The translations under genes were made by a program, and so were the position numbers. The notes beneath the pieces were generated by a model. It saw only the letters and a program-made list of their open reading frames with translations, was not told the origin of the DNA and did no database searches. From Zancudomyces culisetae (lineage: Eukaryota > Kickxellomycota > Harpellomycetes > Harpellales > Legeriomycetaceae), in assembly GCA_001969505.1 (NCBI GenBank), contig LSSK01001557.1, positions 1-47,192 on the forward strand: a stretch of 47,192 nucleotides of DNA, given 5' to 3'. Below are positions 10,098-19,922 of the stretch, one piece after another. How positions within the stretch are numbered: the first letter of the stretch is position 1; each line of letters opens with the position of its first letter.

Positions 10098-10122
10098 CTC
10101 TTCTCTTCTCTTCTCTTCTCTT
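10098..10122. repeat. (CTCTT)5 microsatellite
   Basis: Five perfect CTCTT units just downstream of the SelO stop, in the short convergent intergenic region with PGK1. Confidence 0.85.
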
Positions 10123-10241
10123 ATCGTGTTTTTTTTTTTTGTTACATCCTCATTTATTCAGTTTTTTTTAGAAAAAGAGTGAAAATAAAGTTTTAATGAA
10201 AATTTTTGGTATGATATAAAAAAAACCTGTACCAAGCCTCT

Positions 10242-11824
10242 TTATTTGTTGGAAAGTGCAGCAACTCCTGGCAATGTCTTGCCCTCCAAAAGCTCAAGGG
10301 ATGCACCTCCTCCTGTAGAAACATGTGAAAATTGATCTTCAACGTTCCATTTGGCAGCAGCAGTGGCTGTATCACCACCTCCTATAATAGAGACTACATC
10401 CGAGCTGCTCTTGGTGGCACTGATCAAGGCATCCATAGTTGCTTTAGTTCCCAAAGCAAACTTATCAAACTCAAATACACCACAAGGTCCATTCCACACA
10501 ATCAATTTAGCACTGCTGATTGCATCTGCGAATGCTTTTCTAGTATCAGGGCCAATGTCCAATCCCATCCATCCTTGTGGAATTCCATCCTTGGTGGTTA
10601 CCACACTGGTGTTGGCATCTGGTGCAAACTTGTCAGCAATTACAAAGTCAGTAGGCAAAATAATCTTGACATTCTTTGCCTTGGCTTGTTCCATCAACTT
10701 GCCTACGATTTCTGATCCGGCCTGATCAAAGAGTGAGTCTCCAATAGCCATGTTTTCGGTCACTTTCAAGAATGTGTATGCCATTCCTCCTCCAATTATC
10801 ATAATATCAACCTTATCCAAAAGACTTGAGATCAGCTGGATTTTGTCTGAAACCTTTGCACCTCCCAAAATTGCAAGGTATGGTCTTCCTGGTTTTTCCA
10901 ATGCTTGGGCAAAGTATGCCAACTCCTTCTCCATCAGTAGACCTGCCGCCTTGACTGGAAGATCTACTCCTACCATTGAACTGTGTGCTCTATGTGCTGT
11001 TCCAAAAGCATCATTGACATATACGTCTCCTAGGGATGTCAATTGTCTTCTGAATTCCTTCACGTCTTCCTCCTTTGCCTTTGTCTTATTTCCTTGCTTA
11101 TCTTTCACACTACCCTCTTCCTCAATATGGAAACGCAAGTTTTCCAAAAGAACTACTTGTCCTCCACTGAGGTTTCTACATGTCTTCTCGACCTCCTCTC
11201 CCACGCAATCTTCCAAGAAAGTAACCTTTCTGTTGAGCAGCTTTTCAAGCTCTACAGACACTGGCTTTAGCGAGTACTTTTCAGTTCTCTTTCCGTCAGG
11301 ACGTCCAAGATGACTCATCAAAACAACACCAGCGGCACCTATTTTGTGTTATTTATAACAGGTAAGTATTTACTAACAGTATATACCTCGTTCCTTCTTT
11401 CCCCCCCCTCCATTTCATCCTCTATTTACCATACGGTTTCATACTCCTCTTTCTGTATCTCCTTTTGTATTGTAATTAAGTAAAAGTCCCCAAAAGGATC
11501 AACTGAGGATATAAATGTTGATAAATAATAAACTGCATCAATTAAATGACGTAAACAAAAACATCTATGTATGACTGCCGCATTCAAATCTCTCGCCCTT
11601 CCACACATACACATACACATACACATACATAAACTATTCATACACTCGCAAATTTACTTACCCTTATCCAAGACGCAGTTGATAGTTGGCAAAGCAGCCA
11701 CGATTCTTGCATTGTTTGTGATAACTTGGTTCGAGTCCAATGGAACGTTAAAGTCCACACGCATCAACACTCTTTTTCCACTGACATCAACGTCTCTAAC
11801 TGATACTTTGTTTGAAATTGACAT
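10242..11824 (-). CDS. PGK1: Phosphoglycerate kinase, two exons
   Basis: Glycolytic/gluconeogenic enzyme converting 1,3-bisphosphoglycerate and ADP to 3-phosphoglycerate and ATP; cytosolic. Exon 1 is 11824-11662 ([30 protein letters not shown]), the intron is 11661-11339 (323 nt, donor GTAAGT, acceptor ATAG), and exon 2 is 11338-10242. The join gives [19 protein letters not shown]. The product is 419 aa, normal for the family (415-417). Conserved blocks: RVDFNVP signature, [77 protein letters not shown] and [15 protein letters not shown]. All catalytic Arg, Lys and Gly-rich elements are present. Converges with SelO across about 190 bp. Confidence 0.97.
11606..11631. repeat. (CACATA)n repeat in the PGK1 intron
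   Basis: Tandem CACATA units on the plus strand lie inside the PGK1 intron, close to the donor site. Confidence 0.75.
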
Positions 11825-13922
11825 TTTTACACTTGGTTTACCTATATTTATCCCTTGGTTAGCGAGTCTCAAAAAGGACAGAATTATGACTAGTATTATA
11901 TACTTTATTTTTTCCAGCGTTTTATAAAGCCAAACAAGAATAAAAACAGGCTATCAGATTCTATATCAGCTATTATCAATTTTCCAATCCCCGCCTCTTC
12001 TTTCCACTTTAATTCACAATCTGCACCACTTCATCTATCCAATCGCAACCTTACACTAGTTTTACAAGCTAATTCAATTTGTAATTGCGTTTTATCAAGT
12101 ACGTTTTTTTCTTTATCAGAAATAAATCACCTTTTTTTTGTGCAAGAAAAAGGAAATGGAAAGAAAAAACAGATGCACTTCTGGAAATAATACATGAAGT
12201 GCGAAATCATCGAGGCTGGCTAAAAATATTATCTGTTTAGTCTTACAGCTTTAAAGCTTTGTCTTCTGACTCTTTTTTACTTTGTAGTTCAGCTTTTCAG
12301 CTTATCTACGATTCTTCTTTTCCCCCACAATTTAAAAGTCGTATTTAATATGGGAGAGGTGTGCTAAAGATAAAAATAACCCGAACTCACCTGTACTTGT
12401 ACTAACTTTCTGTTTATGCTTTAATCGGCTGAAAAACTCTCAAAATCTTTTTTTTTCTCAGAAAGCGTGAGGCGGGTATATATAGGAAGAGTTATCCTTT
12501 TTATACCTTTCTACAGTTTGCTTTTTGCATTTCTCTCAAGCTTTCGCTAGCAATAGTTCTTTTTTCCCGTTCACCTTTACCCCCCCAAGTCTTTTAGAAT
12601 TTCTAGTCATAGGGGTTTTTACTACTGCTGTCGTATGACAATTTTGCTTTATTTTTTCCAATACTAAACCAATGACCAAGCTCATGTATTAAATATAATG
12701 CAATTTGTGTTGACATTAGTGTCTTTTTAATGCAAAACCAACATTTTCACTCATAACTGCTGTTTCTTTTTTTGTTCACAACAGGAAAATAGTATTTACT
12801 AAATAACAAAGCTCCTATCAATGCAATAAATCCACACATACTCTTTTCGCAATCGTAAATCAATGTCGTCTACTGGAAGAAAAAGGGTTAGCGAACTCTT
12901 ATCGATTCACTTCTAAAATGCTGCTGTTGTATTATTTGCTTAAAAAGCAGTACCATACTATCTTTTGATTTGTTACATACCCGTGTTTTACTAATAAAAA
13001 TATCATTTTATCATTCTTATGCAACTGAAAAGCAAAGTTTCTTTGGGTTACCAACACTTGATGCACCTCACCAAAAGGTAAAAAAAAAAGAAAAAGAAAA
13101 ATACACATCGGTGCATATAGTACAATCATATGCGCATCTTGATCGAATGAGCTGCACACACATGCTACATGCGTTTATACATCCAAAAATTAAACCCCAG
13201 TATAAGTCTACCTCATCACCCCTCCCCAATGAACAGTGGTATTATCTCGATTTTTCTAATCATAGTACCTTTGAACCTGGGTTAGCGAGAAAGAGAGTAA
13301 AATTTTAGATGCGACCTTTGTATAATATGCTGGTTTAGAGGTTATTTTCTCACAGAGCACCCTGAACCTGATCATAATTGGTGATACCAAAAAATAAATA
13401 AAAACAATCACATATCCAAGCTCGTCTAATACAAAAAAACATAGATTTTCCATTGCTGCACACCAGCTTCGTTGCTAGTATATATTCCAGAAATCGTTGG
13501 TTCGACAATTGATCATCTACGCTTGCTTTTACATCACATAGCCATACACTGATACTGATACTGATACTGATACTGAAGGAATGCTATTTGACAGGGCAAA
13601 AACAGAAAGATATGCACAATTATTTTTGCTTAGACGTGTTCTAAAAACAAAATATGAAAGTGTTTTTAAATCCATACAGGTTTAGCACAATAATCACTAA
13701 GCAAGCATTTTAATAAAACTCATTCAGAGCAAGGTACCAAATACGTATAGTGTCAGGACAGAGAAGGACGGGTTATAATTAGTACAGGATTATTTATTGC
13801 AGTTTGTCAATCTTGAATAGCAAAATGCCAAAAAAAAATAAAGACAACAAACTAAGAAAATAGTAAACGGGTAAAAGAAAATCAAAATAAGAGCGCCGAG
13901 CTAGATACACATCCGTTGTCGC
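11825..13922. other. Intergenic upstream of PGK1
   Basis: 2.1 kb of AT-rich DNA without a supported gene. It should contain the PGK1 promoter and, at its right end, the 3' UTR of the first DM9 gene. Pyrimidine runs (12080-12130 and 12440-12470) are typical of highly expressed yeast promoters but are not specific. Short frames at 12970-13308 and 13256-13453 have no family features. Confidence 0.45.
13548..13576. repeat. (ACTGAT)n microsatellite
   Basis: Almost five perfect ACTGAT units in intergenic DNA. Confidence 0.85.
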
Positions 13923-14639
13923 TTACGCAATGCAAAGAACCATGTAGCTGCTCGAGTTCTTCTCTTTCTTGCCATATGAGAAGGTCATTCCTTCTTTCAA
14001 ATGTTGACCACACTTTCCTACAACTTGACCACCTTCATAAGCTGCCTTGGCTACATACAACGCCTCACCATCCGCCTCATGTCCTGCCTCAAGAGGTCTA
14101 AAATTGGATATACGGAGAGATCCAGTTTGCTCAACCCATCTCAATTTGCTAGCATCGCCACACAATACAAAATATTCGTTCAGTCTAACCTCTTTTCCTC
14201 CGTATCCAAAGGCAAACCCACCATCCTCGAGGTGCGGTGCGCATTTTCCAGGATGTAACCCACCCTTATAGAAAGCACGGCCTACATAAAGTGGTTTTCC
14301 GTCTCTTTCAACTCCACCTTGTACAGCATTTGGTGGGATCTTTCCATTCTTTGCAGCTACCCACTGGAATGTTACCTGTGCAGACACTGGGCCTGGAGCA
14401 CCGTACCCCGCACCGAAATTTCCACCTTGTCCGTATGGTCCTCCTGGGCCCATGCTTGGTGGGGCATGGCTCTGTTGTGGTCCTCCTGGGCCTCCCGGGA
14501 AACCTGGTCCCATACCTGGAGGATGTTGTGGTGGTCCTCCCGGGAAACCTGGTCCCATACCTGGAGGACGTTGTGGTGGTCCTCCTGGTCCTCCTGGAAA
14601 ACCTGGTCCACCTTGATTGTAATTCTGTCCTGGGTTCAT
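13923..14639 (-). CDS. DM9/DUF3421 lectin-like protein with collagen-like N-terminus
   Basis: Intronless, 238 aa. Residues 1-85 are Gly/Pro/Gln-rich with repeats like GMGPGFPGGP and HAPPSMGPGG, resembling a collagen-like or prion-like disordered arm. The rest is two DM9 repeats (DUF3421): first FQWVAAKNGKIPPNAVQGG, LYVGRAFYKGGLHPGKCAPH and LNEYFVLCG; second LRWVEQTGSLR, LYVAKAAYEGGQVVGKCGQH and SSYMVLC. Each repeat keeps the W...G.IP, LYV.RA and PGK/VGK core. DM9 pairs form small beta-rich proteins; an oyster member binds mannose. No signal peptide, so probably intracellular. A tandem paralogue lies upstream at 15867-16577. Function in fungi is not known to me. Confidence 0.85.
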   Translation of the reverse strand: MNPGQNYNQGGPGFPGGPGGPPQRPPGMGPGFPGGPPQHPPGMGPGFPGGPGGPQQSHAPPSMGPGGPYGQGGNFGAGYGAPGPVSAQVTFQWVAAKNGKIPPNAVQGGVERDGKPLYVGRAFYKGGLHPGKCAPHLEDGGFAFGYGGKEVRLNEYFVLCGDASKLRWVEQTGSLRISNFRPLEAGHEADGEALYVAKAAYEGGQVVGKCGQHLKEGMTFSYGKKEKNSSSYMVLCIA

Positions 14640-15866
14640 TTTTATATATGTCTTATTACTTTTCCTTTTGGCTCCTTAATATAATGGAACGAGATTGTGG
14701 GTTTTTAAACAAAGTATTTCTGTCCTGAAGTGAGGGATGGAGTGGGGTTGTTTATATAGAAAAGTGTGAAACCTATTTGCTCCTGGTTTGAGTTTGAATT
14801 TCATTGCATTTTTATTTTTGTCGTAGTTTACAGAATGTTCGTTTGGCATTTAACCGAAAGCTCGTTAATTTCGACCACTTATTTTTGGCATCTTGTCCAC
14901 TGTTCTTTATTTTGATGCCAACTGCTAGCTTTGCATTTTATCTCAGATATTTTTTTGGGGGGGAGGAGAAGGGGAAAGGTGCTTTTTTAATTCTCGGCAA
15001 ATGAAGGTTGAAATTGCAGTACAAAAATGATCAACAAGATTACATGATTTGGTAAATATGTAGGTTAATGCATTATTTTTATTTCAAAGAGAAAAATTCG
15101 GACTTGTGAATTTTGTAAGCGGTGAAGCGAATATTCACATGAAATTGCTAACAATGCAATTGAGCAAGAAATGAAAAATACCAAGCCAACCAACGCAGCT
15201 GTAATGTATTGCGTTGGGTTGTTCTGCTTTGTTTTCTTTTGTCAAAAACTAAACAAATAGCCTATTCTAGCAGAGGCGAAAGGAAAGGTAAGGGTGTGGC
15301 ATACGCCTCCATTACTAACAAGCAAATAAACATCACCAATTTTCACCATGGTAGCATTTTTTTTTCTTTGAGTCGAACTAAACAAGAGTAAAATTGCTTG
15401 GCATAGATATGATGAATAAGCTTTTACTTGATCGATGTACTTCGATATGATACGATGTGTATTATTATTGTGGTCTTTTTTTGACGGGACAGTGGGTGTG
15501 TTATGGAAAGAGATAATCCCATTATGGCGCTGGTTTTACTGGTTTTGGTTAAAAAGCATTTTTCACGCTAAAAAATAAACCATGACTCCGCCCCTCCATC
15601 CTCTTTTTCCTAAAGACCAATGTTATACTGCAATTAAATTTAGACCAGTTTCATATTGTCATTTTTCTAGATTACTATTGCAAACCTTTTATTTATCGAA
15701 AAGCTGAGGGTACTAGAGGTAAAACAAACTTCAACTATTATCATTTCTCAATACCTTCCCTCTTCTCAGATCAGATAAGATCATATCCACTAACCGAAAA
15801 ATAAAGAGTTACATTTTCAAAGTTAAAAAAAAAATTAAAAAAAACATAATGCGTTGAGGAATAAAG
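14640..15866. other. Intergenic between DM9 genes
   Basis: 1.2 kb without a supported gene. On the minus strand a TATATAAA-like element near 14752-14760 lies about 115 bp upstream of the first DM9 gene and is its likely core promoter. Confidence 0.45.
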
Positions 15867-16577
15867 TTAGTACAGGTGTGCAAGAATAGTATATTTTTTC
15901 TCGGATCTCTCTTTTTTAAAATACGGAAATACTATCCCCTCCTTTATATGTTCTCCACACTTTCCTATCTGATACCCACCATTGTACTCTGTCCTTGCAA
16001 TGTAAAGTGGTTCACCGCTGGCTTCATTCCCAGCCTCTAAAGGCTTGAACCCAATTATCATTAAATTACCATTCTGTTCAATCCACTTTAGTTTGCTGGC
16101 GTCGCCGCACAGTACAAAATATTTGTTTAGCTTTATCTCCTTTCCGTCATATCCAAGTGCAAACCCGCCTCCTTCAAGATGTGGACCGCATTTACCAGGA
16201 TGTAGACCACCATCGTAGAAGACTCTTCCCACATATAACGGCGTACCATCAATTTCGGTTCCACCCACTACGGCATTCGGTGGGATGTATCCATCCCTTG
16301 CAGGTACCCATTCAAACTCTGGTTTCTTACTTGCTTCCTGGTTGATTTGTACCTCTTTTGAATACGAATTACTACAGGTGTCATGCTCTGGCTCACTCTT
16401 TTCGCCTAAAACATCGTTCAAAATACCCGACTCAACACTGCCAGTAGAGTCTAAGTTTAGAGAAAGCTGTGGTATGGCTCCACTCACAGTATCTATGCGG
16501 CTTTGCGCTGAGCTTGTGACGATGGGTTGTTCAGGTATATGTCTATACTCTCTGCTTTCAAACTGCTCCAAGTTCAT
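15867..16577 (-). CDS. DM9/DUF3421 lectin-like protein, paralogue
   Basis: Intronless, 236 aa, tandem paralogue of the gene at 13923-14639 in the same orientation. Residues 1-85 are unrelated to the sister's Gly/Pro arm: Ser/Glu-rich and probably disordered. Two DM9 repeats follow: FEWVPARDGYIPPNAVVGG, LYVGRVFYDGGLHPGKCGPH and LNKYFVLCGDASKLKW, then LYIARTEYNGGYQIGKCGEH. The central region is nearly identical to the sister (FVLCGDASKL, LHPGKC, PLEAG), so the duplication joins a conserved lectin-like body to different N-terminal arms. The final repeat is more diverged, with VLC changed to ILAHLY. No signal peptide is seen. Confidence 0.83.
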   Translation of the reverse strand: MNLEQFESREYRHIPEQPIVTSSAQSRIDTVSGAIPQLSLNLDSTGSVESGILNDVLGEKSEPEHDTCSNSYSKEVQINQEASKKPEFEWVPARDGYIPPNAVVGGTEIDGTPLYVGRVFYDGGLHPGKCGPHLEGGGFALGYDGKEIKLNKYFVLCGDASKLKWIEQNGNLMIIGFKPLEAGNEASGEPLYIARTEYNGGYQIGKCGEHIKEGIVFPYFKKERSEKKYTILAHLY

Positions 16578-17598
16578 ATTTCCGATTTATTTTCACTATT
16601 TCATCCGGTTTATCCTATGTATATGTTTGTTCCTATTACCGAGTATTTTTTTTTTGGAAATGAAAAGTGTATAACGGCTATCTAGATACAAAATATAGTA
16701 TTGTCAAAATTAAAATATGCAAATAAGAGATTTAAGAAAAAGATGGAAGTGAATGGTATTTAACTAGTGTTGTGAAACTAAAATCACGACAATCTAATTT
16801 CAATACATTGTTCGAGTATTGTCTCAAACTCTCATTTGTATTTTGATGTAATCATACAAGCAAAAGTTTAAGAATAATTTAAATTCAACCCCCAAAATCG
16901 TAGTTATAATACAGTCATTCTGCGTGTTTTATAAACATACAACAAATAATATTACGTGTAAATTTGTTTTTATCATAGATGCAAACTAAAAGCAGCTTTA
17001 TTTGAATGATGGGAAAGATATTCCACTCGATTCTTTCTATTCTGCGGAGTTTTTTTTTCTCGAGTTTGCCAAATGTAAATTACGAATTAGCTTGGGTTTA
17101 CTGATCGCTTGATAGAAATAATCCATTGTAGTTATACTTCTACCTGTTATAACATGAAACTCAAGCTTTTTTCTACGCCGATTTGAAAGTGCAAAGAATG
17201 GGATTGTTTTATTTTAAACTATTTATTCCGCTTATTTAGTCCAAGTAGCTGGGGAGGCCTTTTTTTAGCTAATGCAGCTTTGGCAGTATATTTTTACTGA
17301 TTTATCATTACTAGATTTGTTAATTTGCTATATTAATTTTTATTACTGATATATAAAGTACATTTTTAGAACCAATTTTATATTGAAAATTAGATAGAGT
17401 TCTTGCCACTCCAATCAGAAAAATAGCAAAAAATGTCACAACAATAGGATAGAATTAAATTTGGTTGAAATATATTTAATTTACGTAATGTGATCAAATA
17501 TGGAAACATCAGGAAAAAATAGCGTTAGTGGAGCCTAAAATCAGCATAATTCCATTCCTCTTATCACATCACTTCAAGATTGTGGAATAGTTTTACAT
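16578..17598. other. Divergent intergenic region, DM9 paralogue / NFS1-like gene
   Basis: 1 kb of AT-rich DNA without a supported gene; the two flanking genes are transcribed away from it, so it serves as a shared promoter region. Confidence 0.45.
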
Positions 17599-19274
17599 AT
17601 GATATCAAGAATTTTGTCAGCCAAACCAGGATCATGTAACCCAAATATTTGCACCAGAAAACCAATTCAACCATGGTTGTGGGAAAGAGTTCAGGTTTAT
17701 AGGTATAGGTGTTGTATATATCGAACTTTGTGCATTTCCAAAACCACACTGGGAACAAGAAATGAGGGAGGACATTTAAGAGCGACAGAGGATTCAGTCA
17801 TGGATCCCAGAATTCTTGATGCAACATTGCCACTTTTGACAACAATCTATGGCAATCCCCATTCGCGGTCTCATGTATTTGGAAGGGAGGCTTTACGCCA
17901 TGTTGATGCTGCTAGAGAGGTAAGCTACGGTTTTCGATGCATGATAGCTGCACCTCTATACCTTTATTTACTATTTTAATTTTAAACACATTGTTGTTTT
18001 CTTGAGCTAACTGGCGAAAAAACACAAATACTTTTTAGAAAATTGCTGACTATACTGGGGCAAATGTAAATGAAATATATTTTACATCAGGAATCACCGA
18101 AAGTAACAATCTGGCAATAAAGGGATTCGAGTTTACTCAACGTAAAGAGAAAAGGGTGCTTTTAAATTCAGGTATCGACTCCAAGGGTACACAAGAAAGT
18201 TGCGAGTATCTGAAAACCAAGGGATTTTCGATAAGCACTATTCCATTGCTTGATGATGGCCATGTAGACATTGCTAAACTTGAAAAAAATATCAAACAAG
18301 GTGCATTTCTGGTTACATTCGCCGCATTGAATGGCGTTTCAGGAACCATACAACCTATCAAAGAGATAGCCGAACTCTGTAAAAATAACAATGCTGTTTT
18401 ACACTGTGACTTTTCAAAGGCTTTTGGAAGAGTCGCCTTTAATTTTAAGAACCTTGGGATAGATCTCGCCAGTTTTTCAGGAAAGGACGTATATGGACCG
18501 CAAGGTATAGGTGCATTGTATATTAGATCAGATCTAAGATCTAGTCTTCTGCCTATTGTTTCAGGAGGTGGGCAGGAAAGGGGCATGAGGAGTGGAACAC
18601 TATCACCTTTTCTGGTGGCTGGTTTTGGTGAGGCGTGTGAGCTTGCAACTTCCGAACACCATGTAAGTATACTTTCTTTTTTCAAAATCTCTTTAGGCAT
18701 CTGAACTACATGATCGATACAAAAGCTAAGGTATTAGAAATAAATGTTACGTTGGTTTCTAGATACAACAGGTAGATTACTTGTTACTGTGGTGATAAGT
18801 TTGATGACCAATAGCTGTAGGGGTTCTGACTTTTTTTTTGTTACATATAAGATGACTTTGTTCATCCAATTTGTAAACTTGGCAAGAAAAAGGCATTATT
18901 GACTAACTAAGTATAATATTTCTATTCCTTAGCATGACACGATGTTGCTAAATCAGCTTTCAAGCTATTTAGCACATAAAATGGCAGGGCGCTTTAGAGC
19001 TCCTGTTCTCTTTGAAAACACTTCATCAAAATGTCCAGGTATAGTCAGCGCACGCATTCCACAACTTGAACTTGATAAGTCTGACTGGCTTCATTATGGA
19101 GGCAATTTTCCTAGAAAGGAATTCAAAATGTACTATCCCATTTATTCCAACAGCTTTATCCAGGCCTGGTTTTGTGGTGCAAATAAAACGATCATAATAT
19201 TCCTGGGAAGATTTACGACATTTGGAGACGTCGACTCATTTATAAACCATCTCGAAACCAAGATGTACATGTAG
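17599..19274 (+). CDS. NFS1-type cysteine desulfurase paralogue, probable pseudoenzyme, three exons
   Basis: Exons are 17599-17919, 18039-18662 and 18933-19274. The introns have GTAAGC and GTAAGT donors, CTAAC branch sites and TTTAG/CTTAG acceptors, all in phase 0. The spliced product is 428 aa. Similarity to NFS1/IscS covers the length: MDPRILDATLPLLTTIYGNP, HSRSHVFG, TSGITESNNLAIKG, YGPQGIGALYIR, SGGGQERGMRSGTLSPFLV and LGRFTTFGDVDSFI. Catalytic parts are missing. The PLP-lysine motif SGHKIYGPKG reads SGKDVYGPQG, so the Lys site is Asp257. The TEHK His motif reads GIDSK, NNEIG reads LNGVSG, DAAQAVG reads DFSKAFG, and the mobile SGSACTSA cysteine loop is replaced by unrelated sequence (YYPIYSNSFIQAWFCG). 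Desulfurase activity is therefore unlikely. Frame and splice sites are intact, which suggests selection for another role. The N-terminal 50 residues are basic and may target mitochondria. Confidence 0.85.
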
Positions 19275-19613
19275 TTTCATCAATCTTTATAAGGCCAATT
19301 CGAACATGTTTAGACATTGAGCGGATATTCTGACTTTTTTTCATTTGAGTGGAGGGAACAGTACTTATTTTTATGAGATTACTAGTAATTTTGTCTTATT
19401 TGCCAAAATTCGTTTTTTAAATGAAATAAATGAGCTTTTTATACTGAATTCAGATAGATATAAATATATAGTACGTTTAAATAGAAACCAGGAATTAGCT
19501 GGTTTCTGCTTCGTCGGTCAATTCCGCGCTTGTGATTAGACTTTTTCACTCTTTTCGATCACTTTCCCTTGGCTATGCGCTCAAGTCATGGTTTTTAGGA
19601 TCAGTCGAGAAAA
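19275..19613. other. Convergent intergenic region
   Basis: AT-rich; holds the 3' UTRs of the NFS1-like gene and of the Cys-rich gene. No separate gene is supported. Confidence 0.4.
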
Positions 19614-19922
19614 TCAGTAAACAATGTTCACGTTGATTCTGATAACTTCAGAAAAATCTTTGTTGGGCTTCTTCTCTTTCTCTTTCTCTTTCTCCTCCTT
19701 TTTCTCTTTTTTCGCAACATGAGTGTGTTCACAGCTACACCAGTCATACCTCCATCTGCACCCTTCACATGTGTCAGATTTTTTTACTATAGATGACTCC
19801 TTTGGCTTTTCATCTTTATGGTCGTGGCCATACCCACAACAGTCATAATGGCAGCTCTTGCAATGGTTTCTATTGAAGGGTGAGCATCCATATCCTTGGT
19901 GGCCCCAGCATTCAAAGCACAT
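19614..19922 (-). CDS. Small Cys/His-rich protein, unknown function
   Basis: A 102-aa open frame with 11 Cys and 7 His in the first 68 residues: C2-x2-C5, C21-x2-C24, C28-C29, C52-x2-C55 and C62-x-C64, interleaved with Gly, Tyr and His. The layout suggests a metal-binding (zinc or copper) domain, two CxxC-rich halves split by a Lys/Glu linker. Residues 70-92 are Lys/Glu-rich (KKEEKEKEKEKK), probably a charged helix, followed by a hydrophobic end (VIRINVNIVY). No signal peptide or membrane segment. I recognise no family. A TATA element lies about 180 bp upstream. The dense Cys pattern over a continuous frame makes a chance ORF unlikely, but it could be lineage-specific. Confidence 0.6.
   Translation of the reverse strand: MCFECWGHQGYGCSPFNRNHCKSCHYDCCGYGHDHKDEKPKESSIVKKSDTCEGCRWRYDWCSCEHTHVAKKEKKEEKEKEKEKKPNKDFSEVIRINVNIVY

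Noticed and set aside
11365-11385. GTAAGT...TACTAAC on the plus strand inside the PGK1 intron.
   Set aside because: These signals are antisense to PGK1, and no plus-strand exon flanks them; taken as coincidence.
12970-13308. 112-codon open frame in the PGK1 upstream region.
   Set aside because: The translation is low in structure, does not resemble a family and has no promoter context.
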